Source: Elmis aenea (Eukaryota; Arthropoda; Insecta; Coleoptera; Elmidae). From it: a stretch of DNA of 64,000 nt. Both the position numbers and the translations under genes were made by a program. The stretch's first letter is position 1, and each line of letters starts with the position of its first letter. Shown one piece after another: positions 12,016-23,985 of the stretch. Below the pieces are notes generated by a model, which was not told where the DNA came from, made no database searches, and saw only the letters and a program-made list of their open reading frames with translations. The DNA is taken from the NCBI GenBank assembly GCA_947652605.1, contig OX393578.1, positions 55,063,415 through 55,127,414 of the forward strand, in the 5' to 3' direction.

Positions 12016-13303
12016 TATCATACAGGGTGTTTCCGTGACTTTTTTAACGGTTTAGGGTAGATAGAAGAGAAAGACACTTGTGATATTTTTTGCTAATAAA
12101 GCAATGGTCCGAAATGCAGTCCGTCGGAGTTATAGACCGATGAAGCGAAAAAAATAATGCAATTTTTCATCAATGTTGTTAAGTTATTGAGTGCGTGATA
12201 CCAGAAAAACTAGTGCTTCTAACAACAAACCCATTTAAAGACGAAAAACAACAAATACTATAGAATCTGCTCGAATTTGCAGCCCTTAGTGCAACAACGC
12301 AATACGTTTTTGTTGATTCTTTCAAAGACGTTTTAGATTGTCTGGATAGGTACAGGTTTTAACCATAGTCTTTGTCTTTTTAATATTGATGCACATATTG
12401 TATCTTATTAATACATCTGCCCATCTTTTTATTCCACGAAATGTTCAAAGACTATGGTTCTTGCACTTTTTCAGTCTTTCATGAAGAATTTTTATTAGTA
12501 ATTGGAGTTATTAATTGCTATTATATAGCGTAAACATTACATGTCTAAAGAGATTTAGGTGAAATAGATATGTTTTAAATATCTTCCATTTCTTTTAAAA
12601 ATGTTTTATGAAAGAAATGTAATAACTATTGTTGCGAATTAGTACGTCTGTACTATGACTTAATGAGGTGTTGAATTAATGGTTTCGGTTTAAAAATTGT
12701 AGTATATTTGCAAATCTAATAAGTAAGTTAATACATTCATATTAATATTCTAGATTCCAGTCTAGACTAAATTGCAACGTAAAATATTGACCGACCTGCG
12801 GTAGTTCGTCCGCCTACATTCCAATTTACATATATGATTAAAATATGAGTTCCAATTGCGATAGTTATTTTCAAGCCAAAGTCGCCGGATTCGAAATTCC
12901 GTCATTTAAACGATACTTTTATTTGATGCGGAATTTTTATGAATTCCGCATGAACCGGTTGCGAACAGGAAAAGTGTTGGTCGTGTTTCGCTCTAACGCT
13001 AAAACCCAGGGGAGTTCGTTGAAATGTGTAATAAAGCATCTTGCGAAAAGCTGTGCTGAGACTACAAGCATGACAACTGGTACAAGTGTTGAGTTCGTCT
13101 TCAATTCAATCTTATCCGGACGTTAGATCGAAACATTTTTAAATAGTGTCTTGGGTACATTTTAATTATTAAAAACCACTAAGCAAGGTTTTGTGGTCAA
13201 TAATGAACCCATTGCACAGCCTCAGATGATCCACAGATCTTTCTCAAATCGTATTTAAATAATTCTTGACTTTTTTTAAATGATTCCAGAGTTTGTTGTA
13301 AAT
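12016..13303. other. Intron sequence with one CAGGGTG-type element end
   Basis: At 12022 a TA is followed by CAGGGTGTTTCCGTGACTTT, the type of end seen on the fold-back elements here. No partner end was found nearby. A 14-bp inverted pair AACCATAGTCTTTG lies at about 12358 and 12455. A 93-codon open frame (12845-13126) has no recognisable domain. No gene is called. Confidence 0.5.
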
Positions 13304-13962
13304 AGGTGCGTTCGGGACGTACGCTCTTTTTGCTTTATTTGCTCTTTTTTGCTCCACAGCGTTCGGGACGCGACTTTGGAGTAAAAAAGATCGCTCCGAA
13401 GGGCGTTCGGGACTGCATAAGTGGACTAAATAAATCTACTCTAATTTGCACTAACTCTGAAGCTGGGGCAAGCTGAGCTCGCGAAGAAGACATGCGCATT
13501 ACGGATTGTCTACGTTTGAATTCTTTGAATTGCCAGGTACAGCATAAGAATAAGATACAGTTAACATCCAGGCTTCGTGTTATTGTGTTGCATTAGTTAA
13601 CAACAATTTCTTGTGGACAGTAATTAACTTTCGATGTAATTCCCTATTATTAAAACAAAATTTTGGGAAGTTAAATGGTTTCATATCATGACATTTTACA
13701 TCAATTTTATAACCAAATAATCTAACAAATTCGAAGCAATACAATTTGTTGCTTATTTTACTTACAATGATGTCTGATTAGACCGGTCTACAACAAAATA
13801 GTGAGGTTACCTTTATATTTAAAATATCCGCTGATTTTCTGCACTTACACGTCCCGAACGCACAAGATTTACTCTTTGAGGCTCTGAGACCACGTGATTA
13901 CAATCTTACTCCAATCCTGTCCAATCCACTCCAATCTGGGAGCGTGCGTCCCGAACGCACCT
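13304..13962. mobile_element. MITE-like element with 23-bp inverted ends, AAT-flanked
   Basis: It begins AGGTGCGTTCGGGACG and ends with the complement. Over the first 23 bases the two ends differ at one position. AAT flanks both sides (13301-13303 and 13963-13965), a 3-bp duplication. The motif GCGTTCGGGACG recurs twice inside the left part and CGTCCCGAACGCAC once inside the right part. No transposase is recognised. The 3-bp duplication and end sequence suggest a PIF/Harbinger-related non-autonomous element; that placement is inference. Confidence 0.8.
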
Positions 13963-16900
13963 AATATTGTCAAACTGAAATTGTAGAAAAAAAAAGGGGC
14001 TAATACACAATATTTTGTTTACAAATACTATTAAAATTAAATTTAAACCTTTATAAGAGTAAAGGAGGTCGCGTTGTCTATTGCTTCCCCGGGGCCCAAA
14101 TTTTCTGTGAACGGCCCTGTCTACCGCCTCTTCGTTCCCAGTTTCAATATCTTTCTGTCGTAACATATGTCCTCCTCTAAACCTCTATTTCTCATTGCCT
14201 TTACACTTCTGTCGTAAAATAATTAGGGAAGCCAATATTTGCATTTATTTTTACTCTCACTTAACATCCTGTATATACAAAACATTTATAAAAACTAAAG
14301 TAATACTATCGATAGTGAAAAATGATTAAAAATATTAGCTTAAATCGTTAATTAAGGCTCCAACAGTGGCTTCAAAAGTGTTAGATCGAAGCGAAGTAAA
14401 CAGACGACTGTTTGGGGGCAATATTTTTCCTGTTACTATTCATTTTCACTTGCCATTCACTTGATTCCCACCCGTGTCGTACCACTCCTTTACAATTGGG
14501 GTTTACTTCCTTAACTAACATTTAATACGTCATTTAAGAAGTTTCAGGAAACATTTGGTTTGAGGGTTATTTCTTACGAGAACTTTTGAGCTGAGCAAAG
14601 TACGCTTTTGCTAATACAATTCTCAAACTTGTGCTTCCAGAAAAGCTCGATGACAAAATTGAAATTTTTGAATTAGAAAACATTTAAAAAACTTTTGATT
14701 CGGATTCCGCTGCTCACATAATGGAGGAAATATGTGGAGAGAGGGAGCAATACCATAATAATTATATCTGTGCGTCTGATGTTGGGGTTTATCGACTCTT
14801 TCAAGTTATACACATTGCTCTAATCTATTATTAGGGTATGGATATTTACAATAACTTAAATGTTGCTAACAACTGAGACATTTTCATCATTTATTATTAA
14901 TTAACGTAAACTTTTCTTCAAGCATTTCGCGTATCAAACATCAGACGTCTTCTTGACTTTCCAAGGTGCTTTTTATGTTAAAGCCTCTCACAAATAAATA
15001 AATAAACAAACAACAATGGGAGGAAACGTTTACTTGGCGGAGACCTTATCAGCCCAACTGTCAGTCTAGTCTAGGGGTGTGTCAAGCCGAGAACAATTAC
15101 AGAATTTAGTCTTATCGCAGGTCTATTATATTCAAGTCCCATTCAGTTTCGCCAGATGTCAGAATCATTCTAGTACAATTCAAGATGGATGGGTTTGCCG
15201 GATTTATGGATCCGCCCCTGTTAAATGCAAATATCCTTTCGATAAGCCGAAATATGAATAAGATCGTGAAAAAATGTTAAGACCTTCGCCGAACCTATTC
15301 GAGATGTTCAACAATTCTACGCTTTAGAAATTAAGATAAATGATAAATTAAATAATATATATTTCATTTAATATTTACTGGAGAAACAGTAAACAATATA
15401 ATAAAATAAGTGGCTAATGATAGTTCAAAAATTATTTATCGGTGTAGGTGTTCCGTGTTTATAGATAGCAATCTTACTGAAATGATATTATATAGACGTG
15501 GTTATTAAAATTATTTACAGGTAAAGTAAATAATTATAGTATAATTAATTTTTTAGATGTATATCTAGTACACAAGATGGACTCATCCTATTAAAAATAC
15601 GTCAATACTTTCAGTAGTAAAATTACTTATAGATATAGCTGTTCAAAGAAGGGCAAGAAACCGGTTTTTAAACCGTTTAAAAACTGGTTAACCGCTATTT
15701 TTTGTCCGTGAAAGTGATTTTTAACCAAAACCGAAACCGTTATTTTTTTAATGGCAATAAACATGGTAACCTTTAACCAACTTCTTTTTTTAAAAATGAT
15801 CTTAAAAATGAAAACTAACACAAAACAACCACTCGCCAAATACACAAAATATTTTAAAATTCAAATGTATAATTTAAAATTCACGTATATGCAAGGCAAA
15901 AAAAATACTTCAATATTCATCTGAATTTCCCTTTTAAAGTAAGCCGTGCTTGTGCAGGAGAATATATTAAATAGTTCTTGCAACGGAGCCAATAAAGGAG
16001 TGGTTATATTGGATTCCCTGCCGTGGGTTTTCCAGCTAACCAATACTAGATTATAGTGATTGGATTGCAGATTATCGGGTATATTAACTTTATAGACATA
16101 ATATATTCTTTTACAACCGAACTTATCTGAAGATCATAGTTAATCATTAAAATTACATTGTGCCGGTAGAAACTGGAACGAACCGTGCTTAAAAAACGAA
16201 GTAATTTCATAAAATTATTAATTTGGTCGTTAACTAAACACGATCCAAGTAAACAAATGCGCTATATCTGTGCGTGTCTTTGAAGGAGATCACCCGAGCT
16301 GATGTAGCAAAACAATTATAACAAAAGCAATCTAATCATCGCATTTACCTGCTCGCAATCCAGTACGTCTGCCCTTTTCACGAATATCTTGAACGATGCA
16401 GTTTCGACTCGGGACTGTGAATTGAAGCAACCCGGCAGATAGCTTACCCATCTTCCGGTCAATTTCATTGAGTTTCATGCAATAAACTGAAACGGGGTTT
16501 AATTGTAGAGCGGTAATGGTCAGTCTGAAGCAGAAATTATGAAAGGTGCATGACTCTAATAAAATAATATATTTGTTATTAGCCAATATTTATTTGAATC
16601 CAATCTATATAGTTCAGGAAACGATGTTAACTCTGCAGTTCCTTGATGAATAATCATTCCTCAACAAAAACGTAATTAATGTGTGATTAATGTTTATTTA
16701 TTCACTTCGAAAATGTCAAAGATTAGTTTGCTTCGAAATGGTTTGTTAATAGAACAGATTTAGCAAAATAAAGCTGTTTTAGGCGTTTATTAAAAAAAAT
16801 CTTATTAAATATGAGCTGATCTATAAAATAACGTAATATTTTCAAGAAACATGTCAAAGACTAGTTTTCATTGAAATAATTTGTTAATAAACAATTACCA

Positions 16901-17480
16901 ACTTCTTGTGTCTTTATAAGAAATTGTTAAATTTAATTAAACATCACACCAAAAGTGCAAGCAATTGATATTATATCTTGGTTCTTGAACGGTCACAAAC
17001 ATTTTCACAGCTAAGTCAACTTCCCTTTATGTAATATAACACCAATTGAAGTTGCTTTATATGTTCTCTCTCTCCGGCAATTACGACTAAACTGTTAAGA
17101 GAAACCGAATAACGTTGGATGGCCCTTGTTTTGGCACAAGATAACCCCATACAGACCATATAAAATTTTTTAGAGAGGTGCGCATTAACTTGAGCACTTT
17201 CAACTTAATTGCTGGAGATGGTTTTTTTTATGTCGTCGTATAAATGACTGCCCGATTCAATCAAATAAGTATCAAGTTTTACGCAGCAATATCGCAATTA
17301 ATATAAAAAATACTCACGATCTATTTCTAATAAAGAGCTATGGGGGGCGTTAACCTTTTGTTATTTAAATTAAGTTCAATTAAACTCAAGATGGGAAAAA
17401 ATATGAACATATGCAGAGAATAAGAAGTTAAGATGTAAATAATTTTAATTAGTAAAAAAGGTTTACGAGAGAATATTTTT
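13963..17480. other. Intron sequence, no recognised gene
   Basis: No domain or RNA gene was recognised. At 15650-15770 an AACCGGTTTTTAAACCG-rich stretch is partly palindromic and may be a transposon end. Short open frames here have no family signature. Confidence 0.5.
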
Positions 17481-17489
17481 GGATGGTAA

Positions 17490-18990
17490 ATATATACGTA
17501 GGTATATATAAAAGCTACTTTGCCAGCCGTTTAGGCCCAGAGCTTGGTAATGTTCTTCCACACTCTTCTCTTTTCGCTTGCTTCCTCCAATTCATTATGT
17601 TTTTATCTATTAGTTCTGCCTCGTTTATACTTAATCCCATTTTTTGTCCTGCTTCTGTCATTCTGCTGCTGATCTCTCCCAGCTCCTTCAAAGTTCTTGC
17701 CAGTCATCATCGGCCTAACTTATGAGTTGGCGACTTTTGTTTAGTATTGTTCCTCTCTGTTCAGTCTTCCGTCTCTTACTATTTTTTCCAGAACTACGTT
17801 GTATATGGGGGCTGATAATGAGTCTTCCTATCTGAGCGCTGTTCCTATCTCAAATTCTTCTGTTGATTCCCCCTTGATCTGAATCCTTCTTGACGTCCCT
17901 TCCAATGTAATTTTGAGCAATCGGAATAGTTTGGCTGTTCTTGAACTCCTTTAGCATTTGGAGCATTCTGGGTCTATTTACAGAGTCATACGCTTTTCTG
18001 GTCGACGAACAGTACTGCAAGTGGGATGTTAGGCTCATAAGATGTTGTTGCTATTTCTTTCATTGTGAATATTTGGTCCGTGGTACTTCTTCTTTTTCTA
18101 AATCCTCCCTGGTATTCTCCAATCTGTGAGTCAATGATTATTTCCATTCTCTGTTTTATCAGTGTCGCCATTATTTATATACCACGTCTAATAGCGAAAT
18201 CCCTCTATCGTTATTACAGTCTGTTGCGTCTCCTTTCTTTAGGATAGGGACGATAGTAGCGCTTTTCCGCTCTGTTAGCGTTTCTTCTTCTTTCCAGATT
18301 TTTGCTATTAGTTCATATATTCTATTTTTCAGTTCTTTTCCCGCATATTTGATATTTTCGGCTGTTATTCCGTACTTCCCTGGGCTTTTGTTGTTTTTCA
18401 GTTTTGTTATGATTTCTTCTATTTCGTGTCTTGTTGGGTCCTCGATTATTATCTCTGCGTCTTCCTCTCTTTGTCGATCTCCCTCGTATATTATATCTTT
18501 TTCGTCGTCGTTTAGTAACTCTAAAAAATATTCTTTCCATCTTCCTTTAATCTTCTCGTCCTTTGCTAGTAGGTTTTCGTTTTTATCCTTAATAAATATG
18601 CTGGTGTCTTTTCTTTGTTTACCTTTTTCTGACTTCTCAATAAAAATTTCTAATCTCTTTTCTGTTATAGTCCTCCTCTGTTTCTTTGACTTTATTTTCT
18701 TTATGATCCCTCTTTCTTTGTCTGCATATCTCTTTGGTAATTCCCGTTTGTTCTCTGTATGCTTCTTTATCCACTTTCCTGTGAGTCTCTTTTGCTATCA
18801 TTCTGTTTCTCTTTTCCGTTTCTCGTGTGCACTCCTCATCCCACCATTCTTTTCTCCTCAGATGTTGTTTTTTTTGGCACTACTTCTGTTGTTATAATTT
18901 GTATGGTTTGTTTTATTTCTTTCCATTCTAAATGCACATCATTGTATAGTGCTGGTTCGTTCCGTTCTGCATTTTACTTGTGATCTATTT
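17490..18990 (-). mobile_element. RTE-like LINE remnant
   Basis: On the minus strand, from 18900 leftward, there is a linker between endonuclease and RT with ECTREMERRNRM- and KVNKEKTPAYLLRIKTK-like stretches. Then comes an RT start resembling EIITKLKNNKSPGKYGITAE, then GEYQGGFRKRRSTTDQIF, and at 17725-17560 an ADDLALMARTLKELGEISSR-like catalytic block. An internal deletion removes much of the palm between about 17720 and 17840. Frameshifts and stops throughout. The long plus-strand frames in this stretch are shadows of this coding strand. Confidence 0.8.
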
Positions 18991-19716
18991 TTGGTACTTT
19001 CTTTGTACTTCTGGTTTTTGTAATTGGCTCGTGTCTTATATTCTTTGGGTCTTCCTGTCGAAAGCATAAACAACAATCAATTATGCGCGTTAGCCGTCGA
19101 CTGTCAATCCGCTGGCTACTGCGATATCGTAAAATGTTTTATAAGTCCCCACCCTCTGTAAAATTAGCTACAAAGCTTAATAAAGATTTATTCTTTTAAT
19201 TATTAAAATTATTCCCTATAAAATAATTCCTTTAAGTGATTTAAAAGTAAGAAACTGTTGGAACTGTTATAATTATTCCCTACAATAGATTTATTCTGCC
19301 AATGAAAATCGACTGAGACAATTATCGGGGCCCTATTATTTCGAATGGGCCATAACACAACCTTTTCTTCGCGCACGGCAGTTTTCCATTATCGCCGAAA
19401 TTCTTTACGCCATTGTTATCGTGATACCGGATTTTTAAAGTCTGATGGTCTTATTAATGACTCACTTTCACTTTCTTTTATGATGATGGTGTTATTAAAT
19501 TTGTTTTTAGAAGGGCTCGTTATGGCAGACATTGAAAATTTTAAGTATCACACCTAATGGATTTTAATTTAAAACTTCACAAAAACAAACAGCGTCATTG
19601 TAACGCGTTTTCGTGGAACGTTAAGGTTATCGATATCTCAAAGCTTAAAGAAAACATTTCCACAAGTGTTCATTCTCTAAGAAAATATGAGTGATTTTTA
19701 TAAAAACGTGGATTAC
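18991..19716. other. Intron sequence without recognised features
   Basis: A moderately GC-rich patch at 19080-19150 and 19330-19440 has no recognised domain or RNA structure. Nothing is called. Confidence 0.45.
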
Positions 19717-19720
19717 TTAA

Positions 19721-21880
19721 CCTCCAAACGGAGACACTGGGAAATTTACGTTACTGAACATCATGGGTTCACATGGACCCCGAATGAAAAATTATTATTT
19801 TGTTATTGTTATGATGAACATTATTAAACAAACTTATTATATTAATGCATGTGACTTAAAGACATTTGTCATTAAAAGAATTAATAACTTTATTTTAAAA
19901 AAATAGAAAATTCACATTTAATTGTATCAAACGAAATAAAAAGTATATTTTAAATTTATTAAGTAGCTTCGCTGCAATTGTCACACTTAAATTTATTACA
20001 ACTATGAACTGGCCATACTTTTTGTTCACAAACACAGCGCTGACGTTTCACTTTCCTATCAGCTGATCTTGGACACATGCAACAACGCTGCTTTTTGTTA
20101 TTGTTGGATCCGTCTGGCGGTCCACGTTGTTTTGAATATCCCAGCACCTCTAAACCAGGGGTGGCCAACCTTTTTGGAAGTAAGGGCGCAATTAAGAATT
20201 TTCAGAGACGTTGCGGGCGCAATAATATGTAATGACATTTTATATGTTTTGCTTTTATTGTTATTGTTAAAGTTAATTTTTTTTTTCATTTCTTAATTTT
20301 AATTATTTTTTTAAAATTCAGTTTTTATAATTTTTGTCATTTTTAATTTTGAATCTTTTTATTTGATTTTACTTATAGGTTAAAATTCCATTATTTAAAA
20401 AAAAAATGCTCTTTTTCTACATTTTTCAAACAACATAATACAACAAAATAATAATAATAATTTGTAATAATAATTTTATTGAACGACATTTATCAATTAT
20501 TATTCGTCAATGAGAAGGTTGAGACTGTATTTCTTGACATAATTTCTCAAAATCAGGACAGTAATTTGATACTGCTACTCTTTAACTGTCATTCAAATTT
20601 TCATCCGTAAGACGTGATCTAAACTTATTTTTAATAAATTGCAATGAAGAAAATGTGGCTTTACTTATTAAATAAGATTTTAGCTTCAGTGCACTATTTT
20701 TTAAAATTTGATATTTACGTGCTTCAACTAATTTCCAAAATTTCTTGCCATGTTCATAACTTTTAAAGCGACGTCATTTTGTAATTCTACAATTTCCAAT
20801 CCTAAATTTTTAAAATTTGTTGTATAAAATCTATATTTCTTCAATTAAAGTAGTAATGTCAACATTAATCATAGGATTTTGACAGAAAAATAAAATCGAT
20901 CCAAGTCGTCAAATTTATTAAATCTTTCATTAAACTCATTATTTACTACTAACTCAGTGTCATACGCGGCTCATGATCAGTTTTAATAAAATAAAAACAT
21001 AAAAGATGGCGCTAAAATTAGATAGAATCCGCTAAAATAATATTTTTTTGTTGTGGAACCACTTGTATTTTATTATATAGGGAGGTATTTATTGTCATAA
21101 TTAAAAATTACTTGAAAATTTCAATTAATAAATAAGTATTTAATTCCAAGAAAATTCTGCTTAAAAGTTGGGGCATGAAATTGATTGGAAATAAAATTTA
21201 AAAAATATTTTAATTTACCGGGAATCGTGTCGCGGGCGCAAAATAAATCGCCCACGGGCGCATCTGCGCCCGCGGGTGCGGTGTTGGCCACCCCTGCTCT
21301 AAACCATATTGAACATTTTTCTGTTAATTTGGTTGTTGTACACGATTTTGTATGTGTCCCTAAACTAATTATTATCTTCATAATTCTGTGAGAATTCTTC
21401 TTTGGCGAGCTTTATCTTTATTATTCCAATCTGGATAATTTTTTACATACAGAATATAAGCTGCAACACCTGCTATATCTAGCATATAGAAAATAATTGT
21501 TACTGGTCATCTTCTTGTTTTACGTCTGCAACTGTAATTGACTGCTAAATGGTCCATGGTATCTACTCCCCCGAGTGTCTAATAATAATGATGTATTATT
21601 TATGGTTTGTTGGCTTCTCCAATACTTGCAGGTTGGTTGTGCATAGTTGAAAGTGCTTTATTTTTTCGGTACATAGACACTAATGTTAGTTTATCGGAGC
21701 AGCCATACACCAAAGAATTTATTTCTCGAATTTTGTTTGGGAGCAGGAAGTATTTCCTTCTTATTCTGTCTCATTGTTCCCACTATAGTTATTCTGTTTT
21801 CAAGTAAATATTTTGCTAGCGGAATGCTTGTAAAAAATTGTGTGTTACGACTTTTCTTACATTTTTTTTTCATTTAGATA
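19721..21880 (-). mobile_element. piggyBac-like element, transposase remnant split by hAT copy 2
   Basis: A TTAA at 19717-19720 precedes CCTCCAAACGGAGACACTGG, a plausible piggyBac left end. The minus strand carries transposase pieces in order: NTQFFTSIPLAKYLLENRIT with GTMRQNKKEILP (21840-21740), then the GGVDTMD-like box with SCRRKTRR near 21560-21510, and after the hAT insertion a C-terminal cysteine-rich zinc domain (RCCMCPRSADRK, CVCEQKVWPVHS, CDNCSE) ending at 19960. Stops and shifts are frequent. The opposite TTAA end was not found, so the right limit is approximate. Confidence 0.75.
20156..21296 (-). mobile_element. hAT-type element remnant, copy 2 (inverted relative to copy 1)
   Basis: Same family as 10034-11192 but in the opposite orientation. 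It starts CAGGGGTGGCCAACC, ends GTTGGCCACCCCTG, and is flanked by the 8-bp duplication CTCTAAAC (20148-20155 and 21297-21304). The hAT transposase C-terminal relic is on the minus strand, about 20945-20505. Like copy 1 it lacks most of the transposase, so both copies probably descend from one internally deleted ancestor. It sits within the piggyBac-like transposase remnant. Confidence 0.9.
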
Positions 21881-22165
21881 TTAGGTCATCGCAAAACTCT
21901 ATTTTAAGTTCCTCTCAGATCAAATGTATTCTCCTTTTTCTTAAGTTCATATTGAATTACTTTGCTTTCCTTATTCTCAGCACGTTTCTCTATAAAACAA
22001 TATTTGCTAAGCAGGGTTCTAGAAATCACCATCAAATTTTAAAGGTAAAGTTCTGATAGCCAAAATATCCTGCGCTACTTTAACGAAAGTGTTTTCCCGC
22101 TACCCTAAATTATCGTACATATTAATTTCTTTGTAACGCATAATAAGATTTACTTTTACTTTCAG

Positions 22166-22420
22166 CTTCAGATGGAGACCTGCCAATATCTCCGCTTCTT
22201 GGCGTGGTAATTGGGGCTGCATTTACCGTCATCATAATCGTTATGTTGATTATAATCAGAGTTCGACGCTCTCAGAACCAACCGGAATCGATTTTAGAAC
22301 AAAAAGTTGTTGGAGTACAGCATCATCACACAATGTCATCGACAAAACCGCTGCTGAGCAGTGCATCTCCCAGAGATACCTCGGACGAACGTGATCCAGA
22401 CGTGATACCAGCAAAATATG
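22166..22420 (+). CDS. Sidestep-family receptor, transmembrane exon
   Basis: This exon encodes 85 residues. Its first two bases complete the Ala codon left open by the FN3 exon at 9116. Residues 7-34 read LPISPLLGVVIGAAFTVIII followed by VMLIIIRVRR: one hydrophobic membrane-spanning helix with a basic stop-transfer signal, giving a type I topology. The cytoplasmic start contains ILEQKVVGVQHHH, a Ser-rich SSTKPLLSSASP and the acidic patch DTSDERDPDVIPAKYG. The acceptor TACTTTCAG ends at 22165 and the donor GGTAATTA follows 22420. Phase 1 exit. The intron before it is 13 kb, so a further upstream alternative exon cannot be excluded. Confidence 0.92.
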
Positions 22421-22649
22421 GTAATTATTTACTTAAGAAATGTGCACCAGGTCGAGTCGTTGGTTATTTTGGTGTTTTAAATTAACATCCATGAATTATT
22501 GCAAGCTATCGTAGAGGACAATAAGCAATACAGTTGCTACAAACTCACGAACACAAAGACCTAGTGGAAGCCAGCCCAGTGGCGTGCTTCCATAGGTTAC
22601 CCTTAACACTGTTCACTGTTATTTATGTCCACATGGTTTATCTGTTACT

Positions 22650-23275
22650 ACTTAATTACGTAGAGGCAAGTCCAGTGGGTCGAACCGCTTGAGTCTTTGC
22701 TTTAGTGGCGCAGTTAGGAGATTCACAGCTAGTATGTTTGGGTGGCTTCTTAGTCGTGACTGGTACTTGGTGCTGAAAGATGAGACTTCTTATTTGACAA
22801 TATTAATTTGTAAGTCGCGAAGGTTGACTTGGTTTGGTATGTACCGTGCAGCATTACAGATATTGCGTAAAATTTTTGATTGAAATCATTGAATTCTGAA
22901 TATGTTAGTTTCGCTAGCAGATCCCCACAGCTGTAAGCCGTAAGTCCATACAGGTTTAAGTATGGCTTTGTACAACAGGAGCTTATTTTCCATTGAAAGG
23001 TGAGAATGTCGGCTCATCAGCCAGTACATCTTTCGGTAGGTGTGTCCAAGTTAGAGTCGTTTAAGCCAGATATGTTTGGCCCAAGTAAGTCTTTTGTCTA
23101 GAATTCCCAGATATTTGACTTCATCTTTTTGTGAGAGCGGGTTACCGTTTGGAGTTACCCTGGGACATATCTGCCTCTTGATTATCGGCATTGATGCGCC
23201 ATAGCGTCGAGCTGTGAGGTGGAGCGCTGTCCTGTTGGTAAAACATACGTTTTTTATTGACAAGAGCGAGATAAT
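22650..23275 (-). mobile_element. Jockey-like LINE, 3' fragment
   Basis: The minus strand from 23265 reads FTNRTALHLTARRYGASMPI, then NPLSQKDEVKYLGI and DKRLTWAKHIWLKR. Then the tail follows with YKAILKPVWTYGLQLWGSA and, after shifts, a basic C-terminus ending LKRFDPLDLPLRN near 22655. Relative to 1-720 it is a different subfamily of the same LINE type. It lies in the short intron between the transmembrane exon and the next tail exon. Confidence 0.8.
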
Positions 23276-23477
23276 TTGCTCTAGGAGGCCAGCATTTACT
23301 CAAATTCCTTCAAATAGTGCAGCTTTATACTTCTGCTTTTTAAAATGATTTCAAAATGTTCTACTTAAGACATTATTATGAACAATCGAAAGATTTTGTG
23401 ACTCTAGCTGTTTAACTGAGCTTTTGTGGAGCTTTTTGGCGCAAGCTGGGTTGTATTAAAAGCACGTTTCGGTGTAG

Positions 23478-23635
23478 GTTCCCCCGATGGAGCAAGTGAT
23501 AGACAATTAGGAACAGTAAATGGCCCTCAAAGTCTTCCCCGTGGAGCACTTCCAATCTCGCCCAGTTTTAATGAAACAACAGCTACAGGACCGCAATGGG
23601 TCAGCCCTGGACCTGCGCCCACAATGGATTCTGTG
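23478..23635 (+). CDS. Sidestep-family receptor, cytoplasmic-tail exon
   Basis: Its first two bases complete the Gly codon opened at 22420. It gives a Pro/Ser/Gly-rich cytoplasmic stretch: GSPDGASDRQLGTVNGPQSL, then PISPSFNETTATGPQWVSPG, ending TMDSV in phase 0. The acceptor GTGTAG ends at 23477 but has a poor pyrimidine tract. An in-phase alternative acceptor ends at 23420 (TTAACTGAG) and would add 19 residues. The donor GTAATT follows 23635. Low-complexity tails of this kind are usual in the family, so identity rests on phase, order and open frame. Moderately confident; a transcript would settle the start. Confidence 0.75.
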
Positions 23636-23985
23636 GTAATTATAAAGAATAAGTTTAAGTTGTATGCTATACATATATTTATTTTTGCCACACTAAAGGC
23701 GTTAACAATTTGGACTATTTTTAAAATTATGCGCAAAAATAACAGAGAGATAATTTTGGTAATGTAGGTGATCAAAAATGTTTTAAAGAATATTTCGATC
23801 TCTTCTTAGGGGTTACCACCTGTTACCCATAACGAATTTCTAAACGAATCCATAATATGATCAACTTCTTTCTCATTTAGAACATCCAATTTTTTTACAT
23901 TTTTTCTTACAGTTCAGGCGAGCAAATTTCTTTAGCAAAAAAATCTGTATTTTATGATTTTGTAAAATTTAAGGAACTGACTTAA

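Noticed and set aside
12845..13126. 93-codon plus-strand open frame in the receptor intron
   Set aside because: No family signature and no exon-like borders in phase with the receptor gene.
18349..18897. 182-codon plus-strand open frame, very hydrophobic
   Set aside because: It is the complement of the RTE-like LINE coding strand; its Ser/Phe/Leu-rich sequence is what the reverse of a Lys/Glu-rich protein gives.
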